DNA of 64,000 nt. It comes from Bacillota bacterium. Lineage in GTDB: Bacteria; Bacillota; Desulfotomaculia; Desulfotomaculales; Ammonificaceae. Position 1 is the stretch's first letter. Each line of letters opens with the position of its first letter. Made by a program: the position numbers and the translations under genes. The notes below the pieces were generated by a model that ran no database searches, was not told where the DNA came from, and worked only from the letters and a program-made list of their open reading frames with translations. The stretch lies in assembly GCA_040755295.1 (NCBI GenBank), contig JBFMBK010000001.1:248001-312000 (forward strand), written 5' to 3'. Below, one piece after another: positions 1-7,672 of the stretch.

Positions 1-8
1 GGTTGTCT

Positions 9-1073
9 TCAGTGCTTCTTGTTATATTTCATTACCGCCTTACAGAACTGTCCGAACTTTCTGTCCTTCCTTCGTTTTTCAGCGTAAGACGACTGATAGT
101 GTTCGGACTCTCTAACCAGCTTCATGTAGCTGCGGTAACGCTCCCTGGTCAGTTCGCCATTCTCAATGGCCGCCAGGACGGCGCAGCCGGTTTCGGAATT
201 GTGGGTACAGTCGGTGTAACGACAACCGCCGGCAAGGTCCTTGATGTCGGAAAAGCTGTCGTCTATTCCGGTACCCGCGCCGATACTGGCCAGTTCTCTC
301 ATTCCCGGGGTATCGATCAACATCGCGCCTTGGTCGAGGAGTATCAACTGGCGGCGCGTTGTCGTGTGTCTCCCCCTGCCGTCCTTTTCGCGGACGATGT
401 TTGTCTTAAATGCATCCCGGCCGACAAGGTGATTCAGCAGCGTGGTTTTTCCCACGCCCGACGATCCCAGCAGGCAGTACGTTTTGCCGGCTTCCAACAC
501 CCGGCGGACCTGGTCCGGTCCCGGGCCGGTTTTATTGCTGAACGCGATTGTTCTGCATTTAATATTCGCTTTTCTAATTTCCGAAACCCTCTGCGCCAAT
601 TCCTGTTCACCGACCAGGTCGCTCTTGCTTAAGAGAATTACGGGTTCAATATGACCCTCGTTCACCATTACCAGGTATCGTTCCAGCCTGCGCAGGTTGA
701 AATCGAAATCGCATGATTGGATAATGAAGGCCGCATCGATGTTTGACGCAATCATCTGGTGATCGATTCGCTTGCCTGCCGTCTTCCGTTTCAAGACCGA
801 TTTCCTTGGAAAAAGCTCGTGAATAACGGCAAGCGTGTTGGAGTTGTGGTATTGCACAAAGGCCCAGTCTCCCACTGTGGGAAGGTCCGCGCTCGACGCG
901 GCGGCGAACATCAGCCTGCCTGTGAGTTCGGCTGGAACCTCGTCGTTTTCATCCCTTACGAGGAAGCTGTCTTTGTCGACTGCGGTCACGCGTGCCGCGC
1001 CATAACCGGGTTTCTCTAACTCTTTCAGCTTTTCTTGAAACCATTCGTCAAACCCGAGATCTTTGAGCTTCAT
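9..1073 (-). CDS. rsgA: Ribosome small-subunit-dependent GTPase RsgA
   Basis: This 354-residue protein is a circularly permuted GTPase that acts in late maturation of the 30S ribosomal subunit. An N-terminal OB-fold-like part (about residues 25-95) precedes the GTPase domain. There the NKxD-type motif (LSKSDL, about residue 150) comes before the P-loop GSSGVGKTTL (about 205) and the DTPGM switch (about 255), which is the order typical of the family. A C-terminal zinc knuckle reads CRYTDCTHNSETGC. Length fits the family. The ATG start has a weak AAAGG 13 bases upstream. It stands alone at the window edge, so upstream partners on this strand are not seen. Confidence 0.95.
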   Translation of the reverse strand: MKLKDLGFDEWFQEKLKELEKPGYGAARVTAVDKDSFLVRDENDEVPAELTGRLMFAAASSADLPTVGDWAFVQYHNSNTLAVIHELFPRKSVLKRKTAGKRIDHQMIASNIDAAFIIQSCDFDFNLRRLERYLVMVNEGHIEPVILLSKSDLVGEQELAQRVSEIRKANIKCRTIAFSNKTGPGPDQVRRVLEAGKTYCLLGSSGVGKTTLLNHLVGRDAFKTNIVREKDGRGRHTTTRRQLILLDQGAMLIDTPGMRELASIGAGTGIDDSFSDIKDLAGGCRYTDCTHNSETGCAVLAAIENGELTRERYRSYMKLVRESEHYQSSYAEKRRKDRKFGQFCKAVMKYNKKH

Positions 1074-1449
1074 ACACTAATTATAACCTTTGATTGAGTG
1101 AACGCCAAGTTGAACGCATCAGGCTGGGTGAGCGCCGGGTTGTCACCGCGCACACCGCAGCACAGCTATCCGGTGGGACACCATGAGGGAGTACCCTACC
1201 AGCAGTCAATAGTCCGCGGAACGGAGGTTTACCCTTTTCTTTTACGGGTGTGCCGTCTGATAGAACGGCAGATTGGTGTTCATAACAGTACATAGTACAA
1301 CCGTTTCTTGTTTTGAGAATAGGTTTGTTGGTATCTAAAGAAAATAGGTGATGTGATAAAGAAGGGTCGGCTCCGAATGAGGCATGAGTTTAATTATCCG
1401 ACCGATCCCGGAAGACCATAAGTATTTCAAATTGGAAGGGTAGATTTGA
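1074..1449. other. Gene-free gap with fragment of a repeat
   Basis: No coding frame here is convincing. The stretch at about 1125-1185 resembles 3740-3790: both contain a CACCGCGC stretch followed by AGCACAGC and then CCGGTGGGAC. It is therefore a dispersed repeat fragment. The remainder is AT-richer and featureless to my reading. Confidence 0.4.
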
Positions 1450-1599
1450 GTGTCTACAAAAGCCCAACCGAAAAAACGGATTCACAATCCGGTTACGGGC
1501 AAATACTATGAAATTCGACAACGTTCTAGTAAACAAGGCAAGGCTGGCCAGATAAAGGGTCTATGGAGCTCTAAGAAAAAAGGTGCTTCTAGCAAATAG
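1450..1599 (+). CDS. Small basic hypothetical protein, possible antitoxin partner of the PIN gene
   Basis: A 49-residue frame begins at GTG 1450 and ends with TAG at 1597-1599. The product is rich in lysine and arginine, starts with STKAQPKKRIHNPVTGKYYE and ends in a run of Lys and Ser. A weak purine stretch (GGAAGGG) lies about 20 bases upstream. It ends 13 bases before the broken PIN-domain gene. Small genes directly before PIN nucleases are often their antitoxins, so that role is possible here, but it rests only on position. The family is not recognised. Confidence 0.45.
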   Translation: MSTKAQPKKRIHNPVTGKYYEIRQRSSKQGKAGQIKGLWSSKKKGASSK

Positions 1600-1612
1600 A
1601 AAGGAAAATACA

Positions 1613-2265
1613 TTGGCCTTCGTCTGGTTTATTGACTCAAACGTGATTGCTTATTGGGTAATGGGAGAAGGAAGTATTTTGACGTTCCTGGTGGACAAGT
1701 TTGCACTTACTCACGATTTTGCACATATTTATAATAACCGATATAAAGATTCTAATTGATTTTATTACCCAGGTTTTGAAGAATAGTAAAACAACTAGTG
1801 AAAATGAATATTATATTTCGTCACTCGGCATTAACGAGTTATTCTCTGCAATTAGAGATGAATGTTAGAAGTATGTTACTGTTCAAAAAAGGGCTGCCTA
1901 TCTCTCGCTGGCGAGACGCCAGGAATATCCCGGATATAAGAGAAGAAGACTATGAGGAAATATATAAAAAGATAATGGTCACCTTTGACCAGTTGTTTAG
2001 TCGTAATATCTTTCCCATGGCTGAGAAGTTTCTCGATGATGACCCAAATTACCTCGAAATATTTTCCTCAATATTATTTCTTGTGAAGGATTCAAAGACC
2101 CAGGATGCTACCCTTTTAACAAAAACCATTCTTAGCAAAGCCAATTACTTTGTAACCAGAGACGAACCATTGATTAAGGCTGCCACATCCATTATTAAAG
2201 ATAAATATGCATTAGAATTGATCAAGCCCGGCCAAGGTTTCCAGATTATACGAAGAAAAGCATAA
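1613..2265 (+). pseudogene. PIN-domain nuclease gene broken by two frameshifts
   Basis: Three reading frames join into one PIN-like protein. From TTG 1613 the frame gives AFVWFIDSNVIAYWV, a PIN beta-strand with the first acidic residue, and runs to TGA at 1757-1759. A second frame, from about 1745, gives KILIDFITQVLKNS and then YYISSLGINELFSAIRDE, with the conserved Glu, and stops at about 1871. A third frame carries LLFKKGLPISRWRD through KDSKTQDATLL and YFVTRDEPLI, the last acidic motifs, to TAA 2265. Two shifts are needed (about 1745-1755 and 1865). Base composition is AT-rich compared with rsgA or the acs genes, suggesting transfer followed by decay. Sequencing error is the alternative. 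Confidence 0.6.
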
Positions 2266-2330
2266 TAAGGATATCTGTATTTGTGTACAAGAGCTTCAGG
2301 TCCTTATGTTATTTAGGCCTTAAATAAAAC

Positions 2331-2373
2331 AAAACGGCAAGGGGTGCGTTTGCACTGTCCTTGCCGTTTTTTA
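2331..2373 (+). terminator. Intrinsic terminator after the PIN gene
   Basis: The arms AAAACGGCAAGG and CCTTGCCGTTTT form a 12-bp perfect stem around a 16-base loop, followed by a T run. A near-copy of this hairpin lies at 3812-3853. Confidence 0.8.
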
Positions 2374-2516
2374 CTTGTGGGGCACGAGAAACTCGAAACA
2401 TTCGCTCGATTCGTTGCTATTTAGAAATTAAGTTTGTTATTCACACACTCTTGAGTTACGCTTTTTCACGGCGGCGCATAAGCTGTACCAACACTTAGAA
2501 AGGAAGGTATTTAACC

Positions 2517-3029
2517 ATGAGTATGGCACCATGTCCCGGCGGTACTTTCCCATATGTCATCAGGGCCGGTGACACCTGCTTCGCCTTAGCCCAGCGCTTC
2601 GGCACCAGCGTCGCCGCCATTCAGGCCGCCAACCCCGGACTGAACTGCGACAACCTGCAGATCGGCCAGATAATCTGTATCCCGGTGGGCGTGCCGCCCG
2701 TTTGCCCGGCAGGTACGACTCCGTATATCATTAGAGCCGGCGACACCTGCTTCTCATTGGCCCAGCGCTTCGGTACCAGCGTCGCCGCCATCCTGGCCGC
2801 CAACCCCGGACTGAACTGCGACAACCTGCAGATCGGCCAGACGATCTGTATCCCGGTGGGCGTGCCGCCCGTTTGCCCGGCAGGTACGACTCCGTATATC
2901 ATCAGGGCCGGTGACACCTGCTTCTCCTTAGCCCAGCGGTTCGGCACCAGTGTTGCCGCCATTCAGGCCGCCAACCCCGGACTGAACTGCAACAACCTGC
3001 AGATCGGCCAGACGATCTGTATTCCGTAA
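2517..3029 (+). CDS. Triple LysM-domain protein
   Basis: The 170-residue product is almost entirely three LysM domains (about residues 11-55, 68-112 and 125-170), each with the pattern IRAGDTCF, LAQRFGTSVAAI, AANPGLNC and NLQIGQ, ICIP. LysM domains bind N-acetylglucosamine glycans such as peptidoglycan. Each unit carries paired cysteines that could form disulfides. No signal peptide or transmembrane segment is visible, so the export route is unclear; spore-coat association is one possibility. AGGAAGG sits 8 bases before the ATG. Linkers read PVGVPPVCPAGTTPY. It is monocistronic, with a terminator directly after it. Confidence 0.85.
   Translation: MSMAPCPGGTFPYVIRAGDTCFALAQRFGTSVAAIQAANPGLNCDNLQIGQIICIPVGVPPVCPAGTTPYIIRAGDTCFSLAQRFGTSVAAILAANPGLNCDNLQIGQTICIPVGVPPVCPAGTTPYIIRAGDTCFSLAQRFGTSVAAIQAANPGLNCNNLQIGQTICIP
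2532..3029 (+). repeat. Tandem 171-bp intragenic repeat (57-codon LysM units)
   Basis: Unit starts are 2532, 2703 and 2874. The last unit lacks the linker. Units are nearly identical at nucleotide level, including synonymous positions, so recent duplication or gene conversion is likely. Confidence 0.85.
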
Positions 3030-3045
3030 ACCAAAATAAACACCC

Positions 3046-3073
3046 AAGCCACCTTCGCGGAGAGGGTGGCTTT
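3046..3073 (+). terminator. Intrinsic terminator after LysM gene
   Basis: AAGCCACC pairs with GGTGGCTT around a short loop, with a short T-rich tail, 17 bases after the LysM stop codon. Confidence 0.65.
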
Positions 3074-3811
3074 GGTCGCCGGTCAAATGTCAGTCAAGCT
3101 TCTCCCTAAGCGCAGTCAGAAGCAAGCCCCCCGGTCTCACAGGCAATTCTTTTTGCGTCACTTTACTAACAAAGTGACTGATAAACATGCGGGTTTGTCT
3201 CTGCCAGGCAGACTTGCGCGCCGGCGCAAATTTGAAAAAAGTAGGGCGGAGATTTCAAATCCCCGTCCCTTTGGGTTTAGTGTTTTTATGGTACTAGGAG
3301 TACCATTATTTCTTGCCGGTACTCGTATTATCGCCGTCACTGTCGCCGGGGCCGGGATTGTCGCAGGGACGGTTCTATCAACGACACTATAACAGCGTGA
3401 TAGCGGCAGATGTGGTAATTGTTCGCTCCGAGGCAAACCAACTTCACCTGAAACAGACTATACTTGTCCTAAAAGAAAATATTTTATATATCCCCTAAAA
3501 CGTCTAGGAAAAGAATTCTCTATTATACTTCTGCACCTGTATCACTTTTCCTAACGGTTTCGCAGATTTAATAGGTATTACAGTCCACATTACTCCGAGG
3601 CAAGCCGATGCCGCGTCGGCATTTTTGATGCTCTCTGAGCGCCGTCCGAAACAAGCATGGCGCGAAAGGGAAGACGGTTGGCCGGAGCGTACACGGGAGT
3701 ATGTGAGCACTGAGCGGCGAGCCTGACAAAGCCGGGCGAAGTAATCACCGCGCGTAACCGGAGCACAGCGATTCCGGTGGGACAACGACGGCAAGGGCTT
3801 GATTATAAACT
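3074..3811. other. Long gap with dispersed repeat remnants
   Basis: No convincing gene. An ATG at 3289 opens a 34-residue hydrophobic frame (Gly/Ala/Val/Thr-rich, ends STTL) but lacks a ribosome site. At about 3660-3720 a segment resembles the middle of the miniature element described at 42089-42267: it has GGAAGACGG, then CGGAGCGTAC, a short loop and GTATGTGAG. About 3740-3790 resembles 1125-1185. Confidence 0.4.
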
Positions 3812-3853
3812 AAACGGCAAGGATTGCTTTTAACAATTCCTTGCCGTGTTTTG
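3812..3853. terminator. Hairpin terminator beside the tRNA cluster
   Basis: AACGGCAAGGATTG pairs with CAATTCCTTGCCGT, followed by GTTTTG on the plus strand. The minus strand has TTTAGTTTA after the stem. It may serve the minus-strand tRNA transcript, whose last gene ends at 3862. It shares the CGGCAAGG/CCTTGCCG stem with the terminator at 2331-2373. Confidence 0.55.
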
Positions 3854-3861
3854 CTTCTAAC

Positions 3862-3937
3862 TGGTGGGCCATGAGGGACTCGAACCCCCAACCAGACGAT
3901 TAAGAGTCGCCTGCTCTACCAATTGAGCTAATGGCCC
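3862..3937 (-). tRNA. tRNA-Lys (anticodon CTT)
   Basis: On the minus strand the acceptor stem GGGCCAT pairs with ATGGCCC and is followed by an encoded ACCA. The anticodon loop is CTCTTAA, giving CTT, which reads AAG. D-arm and T-arm (GGGGG TTCGAGT CCCTC) are normal. It is the last of three same-strand tRNAs. Confidence 0.95.
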
Positions 3938-4037
3938 GTTTCAGATGTCGGATGCAAGAGGCCGGATGTCGGACTCACGAGGCCGGACACCGGAATTTCT
4001 TTTCTAGCCTCTAACCTCTTGCCTCTAACTTCCAAAA
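3938..4037. repeat. Degenerate 7-base-period repeat between tRNAs
   Basis: The spacer can be written as consecutive heptamers such as tcggatg, caagagg, ccggatg, tcggact, cacgagg, ccggaca and then ctagcct, ctaacct, cttgcct, ctaactt. Similar tracts fill the next spacer and many other gaps. Confidence 0.65.
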
Positions 4038-4122
4038 TGGTGGAGGGGGCTGGATTCGAACCAGCGAAGGCGTTGCCAGCAGATTTACAGTCTGCCCCCT
4101 TTGGCCACTCGGGTACCCCTCC
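4038..4122 (-). tRNA. tRNA-Tyr (anticodon GTA)
   Basis: The acceptor stem GGAGGGG pairs with CCCCTCC and is followed by encoded ACCA. The anticodon loop CTGTAAA gives GTA. A long variable arm, as expected for bacterial tRNA-Tyr, explains the 85-base length. Confidence 0.95.
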
Positions 4123-4269
4123 GTTTCGGATGTCGGACGCAAGAGGTCGGATGCCGGACCTCTTTGGATGCCGTGCGGCTGTCAGATGCACGAGGTCTGA
4201 TGTCGGATGATTTACAATACGCTGCCTGTTATGTTCCGGCCTCTGACTTCCTGCTTCCGACCTCTGAAA
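4123..4269. repeat. Degenerate 7-base-period repeat between tRNAs
   Basis: The heptamer phase holds for most of the spacer: tcggatg, tcggacg, caagagg, tcggatg at the left and cttccga, cctctga at the right. It is the same motif family as the spacer before tRNA-Tyr, partly in the opposite sense. Confidence 0.6.
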
Positions 4270-4347
4270 TGGTCGGGATGGGGGGATTTGAACCCCCGGC
4301 CTCGTGCTCCCAAGGCACGCGCGCTCACCAAGCTGCGCTACATCCCG
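4270..4347 (-). tRNA. tRNA-Pro (anticodon TGG)
   Basis: The acceptor stem CGGGATG pairs with CATCCCG, then discriminator A and encoded CCA. The anticodon stem-loop CGTGC CTTGGGA GCACG gives TGG. It is first in the minus-strand tRNA trio. Confidence 0.95.
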
Positions 4348-4451
4348 GGGATTTGCCGCAGAATTTATTATAGCTAAGTAGAGGCGCCGCGTCAAGGGAA
4401 AAAGAGCGCTTATGAACTCTTCTTATCTCATCCGACCTCTCACTTCCCACC

Positions 4452-5171
4452 TCACATATCCCACGGCACCCATGACATCCTTTCGCGGATTTCGCCGCCG
4501 AATACTTCCTCCATTGTTCCTTCTTTAATGATGCGCCCGCCGAGTATCACGGCCACCCGACCGGCAAGGTAAGGTATTTCCGTATAATCGTGGGTGACGA
4601 AGAGCGTGGTGGTCCCGGTTTCCTTGAGCAGTCCGCCGAGTTCCTTTAAAAGAGCGTTGCGGGTGGGGTAATCCAGCGCCGCGAAAGGTTCGTCCAGGAA
4701 AAGCACCTCCGGTTCAAGGGCGAACGCGCGGGCCAGGCTGACGCGCTGCGCCTCGCCGCCGGAAACGCGCCGGGCGGGGCGGCGGGCCAGGGAGGAGATG
4801 CCGAAGTACTCCAGCCACTTCGACGCCCGGGCTTCCGCTTCGCGGCGCGGCACGCCCTTGATCCGCAGGGGGGTGGTGATGTTCCCCAGCACCGTGGTGT
4901 TCAGCAGCAGGGATTCCTGGAAAACCACCGCCGTCCGCCGGCGCAGGGCGAGACTGTTCCCGTTGCGGACGGTCCGGCCGTCGAACCTGACGGTCCCTGA
5001 CGTCGGCGGCTGGAGGTGGGCGAGGGTCAGGAGCAGGCTGGTCTTGCCAGCGCCGTTCGGCCCGACGAGAGCCAGGACTTCGCCCTTCCTGAGGGTCAGG
5101 CTGTCGACTGCGAATACTTCGCGACCGGAAATGGTCAGGCGCAGGTTTTCTGCCTCAAGCAGCGCTTTCAA
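4452..5171 (-). CDS. tupC: Tungstate ABC transporter ATP-binding protein TupC
   Basis: This 239-residue ABC ATPase would power tungstate uptake at the inner face of the membrane. Visible motifs are Walker A GPNGAGKTS (about residue 38), signature VSGGEAQRVSLARAF (about 136), Walker B VLFLDEP (about 156) and the switch His in FVTHDYTE. The assignment to tungstate comes from the TupA-type binding protein encoded upstream; the ATPase alone would not distinguish molybdate from tungstate. A TTG start is preceded by GGAGG. It is third in tupABC, but 188 bases of gap separate it from tupB. Confidence 0.85.
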   Translation of the reverse strand: MKALLEAENLRLTISGREVFAVDSLTLRKGEVLALVGPNGAGKTSLLLTLAHLQPPTSGTVRFDGRTVRNGNSLALRRRTAVVFQESLLLNTTVLGNITTPLRIKGVPRREAEARASKWLEYFGISSLARRPARRVSGGEAQRVSLARAFALEPEVLFLDEPFAALDYPTRNALLKELGGLLKETGTTTLFVTHDYTEIPYLAGRVAVILGGRIIKEGTMEEVFGGEIRERMSWVPWDM

Positions 5172-5359
5172 GCAATACCTCCTCTAAAGTCCTAAGTCCT
5201 AAGAAGCCTAACCGGACAAGCCGGAACTAAAAAATATTACCACAGAGACACAGAGGCACAGAGGAAACCAAAAGTGTCCGCAACACGATTCTACATCCGG
5301 GAGTTTAGTCCCTTCTTTTAAGACAGGGGACTTTCGACTTCGGGCTGAGGACTACCGTC

Positions 5360-6058
5360 TTACTTCGCGGCCCCTCTCTGCTGCAGGATGGTCAGCGCCG
5401 CGGTGATGCTGAAAGAGAGCAGCAGCAGGATGATGCTGAGGGCCGTAGCCAGTTCGAAGTTCCCCTTGGAGACCTCGAGAACGGTGGCGGTCGTGAGCAC
5501 GCGGGTCTGCCCGTGTATGTTCCCGCCGACCATCATCGATGCTCCGACCTCCGAAATCACACCGCCGAAACCGGCGATTACCGCCGCAAGGATGCCGAGG
5601 CGCGCCTCACGCAGCAGGAGCCACAGGTACTGCAGGCGGGTCGGTCCCAGCGAGAGCATCTGCAGGCGAAGCTTCGGGCTGACCGACTGTATCGCCGCCA
5701 CGGTGAAGCCGGCGACGATCGGCGAGGCGATGATCGCCTGGGCGATAATCATGGCCGCGGGCGAATATAGGATGCCCAGGAAGCCCAACGGTCCGTACCG
5801 GGCAAGACAGAGCCAGGTGGCGAGGCCGACGACGACGGGCGGCAGCCCCATCCCGAAGTTGATCAGGCTTACCACCAACCCGCGCCCGAAGAAACGGGAA
5901 AGGGCGAGGGCGGCGCCGGCGGGGACGCTTACAGCCACGCTGATGCAGGTGGCCGTGGCTGATACCTGCAGCGTGCGCAGGGTGATGTTCACCACTTCCG
6001 GGTCGCCGGTTGATATTAACCGCAAGGCTTCCGTTATCCCTTGACCGAGGATGCTCAA
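5360..6058 (-). CDS. tupB: Tungstate ABC transporter permease TupB
   Basis: A 232-residue membrane protein with about five or six hydrophobic helices and the cytoplasmic EAA-type loop (around residue 150, LLREARLGILAAVIAGFGG) that contacts the ATPase. It matches the TupB/ModB permease family in length and layout. Only one permease is encoded, as usual for Tup systems. The TTG start has GGGAGG 8 bases upstream. It lies between tupA and tupC on the same strand. The gap to tupA is unusually long and holds a strong hairpin. Confidence 0.85.
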   Translation of the reverse strand: MSILGQGITEALRLISTGDPEVVNITLRTLQVSATATCISVAVSVPAGAALALSRFFGRGLVVSLINFGMGLPPVVVGLATWLCLARYGPLGFLGILYSPAAMIIAQAIIASPIVAGFTVAAIQSVSPKLRLQMLSLGPTRLQYLWLLLREARLGILAAVIAGFGGVISEVGASMMVGGNIHGQTRVLTTATVLEVSKGNFELATALSIILLLLSFSITAALTILQQRGAAK

Positions 6059-6526
6059 GAATATGCCTCCCGTAAAAACTGTATTCTAACCGCCAAGACG
6101 CCAAGTCGCCAAAAAACTATTATATCTTGGATCGGGTTGCAGAGCAGTGGATACGGCCCGTTCTGCCGGACCGAAAAATAGCCTGCCTGCCGTTGTCCCT
6201 ACGTGTGACGCCGCCTAGGTGACAACGGCAGGGGCTTTATAGAAATGAGACGTATGGGCTATGTTTATCGGTGCGTATCCCACCTTACGAACGTTATATC
6301 GAGTCCGGAGTCTTATGTCCTAAGTCCGGAAACACGAACTTGGACAGTAGATAGTAGTCCAGTAGTCAGTATGTAGAATATAGAATGTAGAATATAGAAT
6401 TTGAGACTCCGGAACCCGTATTTCTTCTTCTTTCGGATCCCCGATCGGGACTCGCTACCTTCTTACCCGGACTCAGGACTTTCGACTTAGGACTTAACTT
6501 GTGACCCGCGACTCGTGACTCGTGAC
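6059..6526. other. Gap between tupA and tupB, heptamer repeats
   Basis: No gene. Apart from the hairpin at 6186-6232, the right part (about 6290-6530) is made of degenerate heptamers, for example gtagaat, atagaat alternating near 6375-6405 and gactcgt, gactcgt, gacttac near 6510. It interrupts what is otherwise one tup operon. Confidence 0.5.
6186..6232. repeat. Perfect 12-bp inverted repeat between tupA and tupB
   Basis: CCTGCCGTTGTC (6186-6197) and GACAACGGCAGG (6221-6232) are exact inverted copies with a 23-base loop that can pair further. There is no T tract, so a simple terminator is unlikely. It could stabilise or process the tup mRNA. Confidence 0.6.
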
Positions 6527-7408
6527 TTACGCCAGGTCTTCCATCTTCTTGCCCGCGTCGGGCGTAAACAGCGACTGCCCGAATTTGTCCTTGCCGAAGT
6601 CGCCGATCACTTGCTGCGTATCGGGCGACGTCATAAAGTCCACAAACGCCTTCGCGCCTTCGGCGTTGACCTTGCTGAACTTTTCGGGGTTGACTTGCAT
6701 CACATGATAGATGTTAAGCAGCGACTTGTCGCCCTCCGACAAAATCTCGAGCTTGACGTTGGCCTTCTGCGCCAGGTAGGTGGCGCGGTCGGTCAGGGTG
6801 TAGCCCTTCTTCTCGGAGGCCATCAACAGGGTCGCGCCCATGCCTTGTCCGGACTCCTGATACCAGCTTCCGGACGGGGTGACGCCGGTCTCTTCCCAGA
6901 TGGAGATCTCCTTCTTGTTGGTGCCGGAATCGTCGCCGCGGGAGATAAAGACCACCTTCTTAGCGGCGATATCCTTGAATGCCTCAACGCTGGTCTTGCC
7001 CTTGATCCCGGCGGGATCTTCCGGCAGCCCGACGACGATAAAGTCGTTGTGCATCACCAGTTGATAGTTGATCCCGACGCCGGAATCGACCAATTCTTTT
7101 TCGGACGCAGGGGCGTGCACCAGCAGGACGTCGGCTTCGCCTTTTTTGCCCATTTCAAGCGCCTGGCCGGTTCCGACGGCGATGGTTTTAACCTTGTAGC
7201 CGGTTTGTTTCTCGAAAAGCGGGGTTAAAACGTCGAGCAGGCCGGAATCAACCGTGGAAGTGGTGGTGGCGAGAATCAAATCCTTCACCTTGGGCTGAGA
7301 GGTTGCGGGCTGTTGTGTTTCCTCCACCTTGGCGGTCTTGCCGCAGCCGGTGAGCAAAGCCAGGGCGACAAGCGCGAACAGCGCCAAAATAAGCGTTTTT
7401 CTTAACAT
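6527..7408 (-). CDS. tupA: Tungstate-binding lipoprotein TupA
   Basis: A 293-residue extracytoplasmic substrate-binding protein. The N-terminus is a lipoprotein signal with lipobox LLTGC (Cys at about 22), so it would be anchored to the outer face of the membrane. The mature part has TupA hallmarks: LATTTSTVDSGLLDVL, DVLLVHAPASEKELVDSG and NDFIVVGLPEDPAG. Tungstate supply suits anaerobes with W-dependent formate dehydrogenase or aldehyde oxidoreductase. It is the first gene of tupABC. Upstream is a probable Moco/Tuco riboswitch with a terminator, pointing to feedback control by the cofactor. Confidence 0.92.
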   Translation of the reverse strand: MLRKTLILALFALVALALLTGCGKTAKVEETQQPATSQPKVKDLILATTTSTVDSGLLDVLTPLFEKQTGYKVKTIAVGTGQALEMGKKGEADVLLVHAPASEKELVDSGVGINYQLVMHNDFIVVGLPEDPAGIKGKTSVEAFKDIAAKKVVFISRGDDSGTNKKEISIWEETGVTPSGSWYQESGQGMGATLLMASEKKGYTLTDRATYLAQKANVKLEILSEGDKSLLNIYHVMQVNPEKFSKVNAEGAKAFVDFMTSPDTQQVIGDFGKDKFGQSLFTPDAGKKMEDLA

Positions 7409-7451
7409 AATCCAGCTCCTTATGAAAATTCTTTAAAATGGCGCAGCAATA

Positions 7452-7488
7452 TAAAAAGCCGGACTCCCGCGCGCAAGGAAGCCGGCTT
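7452..7488 (-). terminator. Leader terminator of the tup riboswitch
   Basis: On the minus strand AAGCCGGCTTCC pairs with GGAGTCCGGCTT and is followed by a short T run, 43 bases before the tupA start. Its place between aptamer and gene makes it the likely expression switch. Confidence 0.7.
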
Positions 7489-7610
7489 GACGTGTGCCAG
7501 CAATTCCCCTCCTTTCCGCACCGGGAGGCGCACCCGTTTCCAGATGCACCCTATCGGTCCGCCCGCCATAGCCTTTTAATGTGCCGTAGGACGGGAGACT
7601 CGGAGAAGTT
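7489..7610 (-). ncRNA. Probable Moco/Tuco riboswitch upstream of tupA
   Basis: Read on the minus strand, the segment contains CTCCGAGTCTCCCG, later GGTGCATCTGGAAACGGG, then GCGCCTCCCGGTGCGG followed by AAAGGAGGGGAA. These resemble the conserved core of Moco (molybdenum cofactor) RNAs as I remember it. Tuco variants are reported before tungsten-transport genes. An intrinsic terminator sits between it and tupA, giving an aptamer-expression-platform layout. Identification is by eye; a covariance-model search would settle it. Confidence 0.65.
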
Positions 7611-7658
7611 AAATTTTACATTCGTCGTTGATTTAAAAATTCCTGCATTTGATGGGGA

Positions 7659-7672
7659 ATTATCGCGATAAT
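7659..7672. promoter_or_regulatory. Perfect 14-bp palindrome upstream of the tup leader
   Basis: ATTATCGCGATAAT is fully self-complementary and lies about 50 bases upstream of the riboswitch, where an operator or promoter element would be expected. The regulator is unknown. Confidence 0.4.

Noticed and set aside
3289-3393. Small hydrophobic toxin-like ORF
   Set aside because: The 34-residue frame is hydrophobic but has no ribosome site, no antisense RNA signal and lies in repeat-rich gap sequence.
3938-4269. CRISPR array
   Set aside because: Units are 7 bases and degenerate, with no 25-35 base repeats, no unique spacers and no cas genes in the window. The 171-bp LysM repeat is coding.
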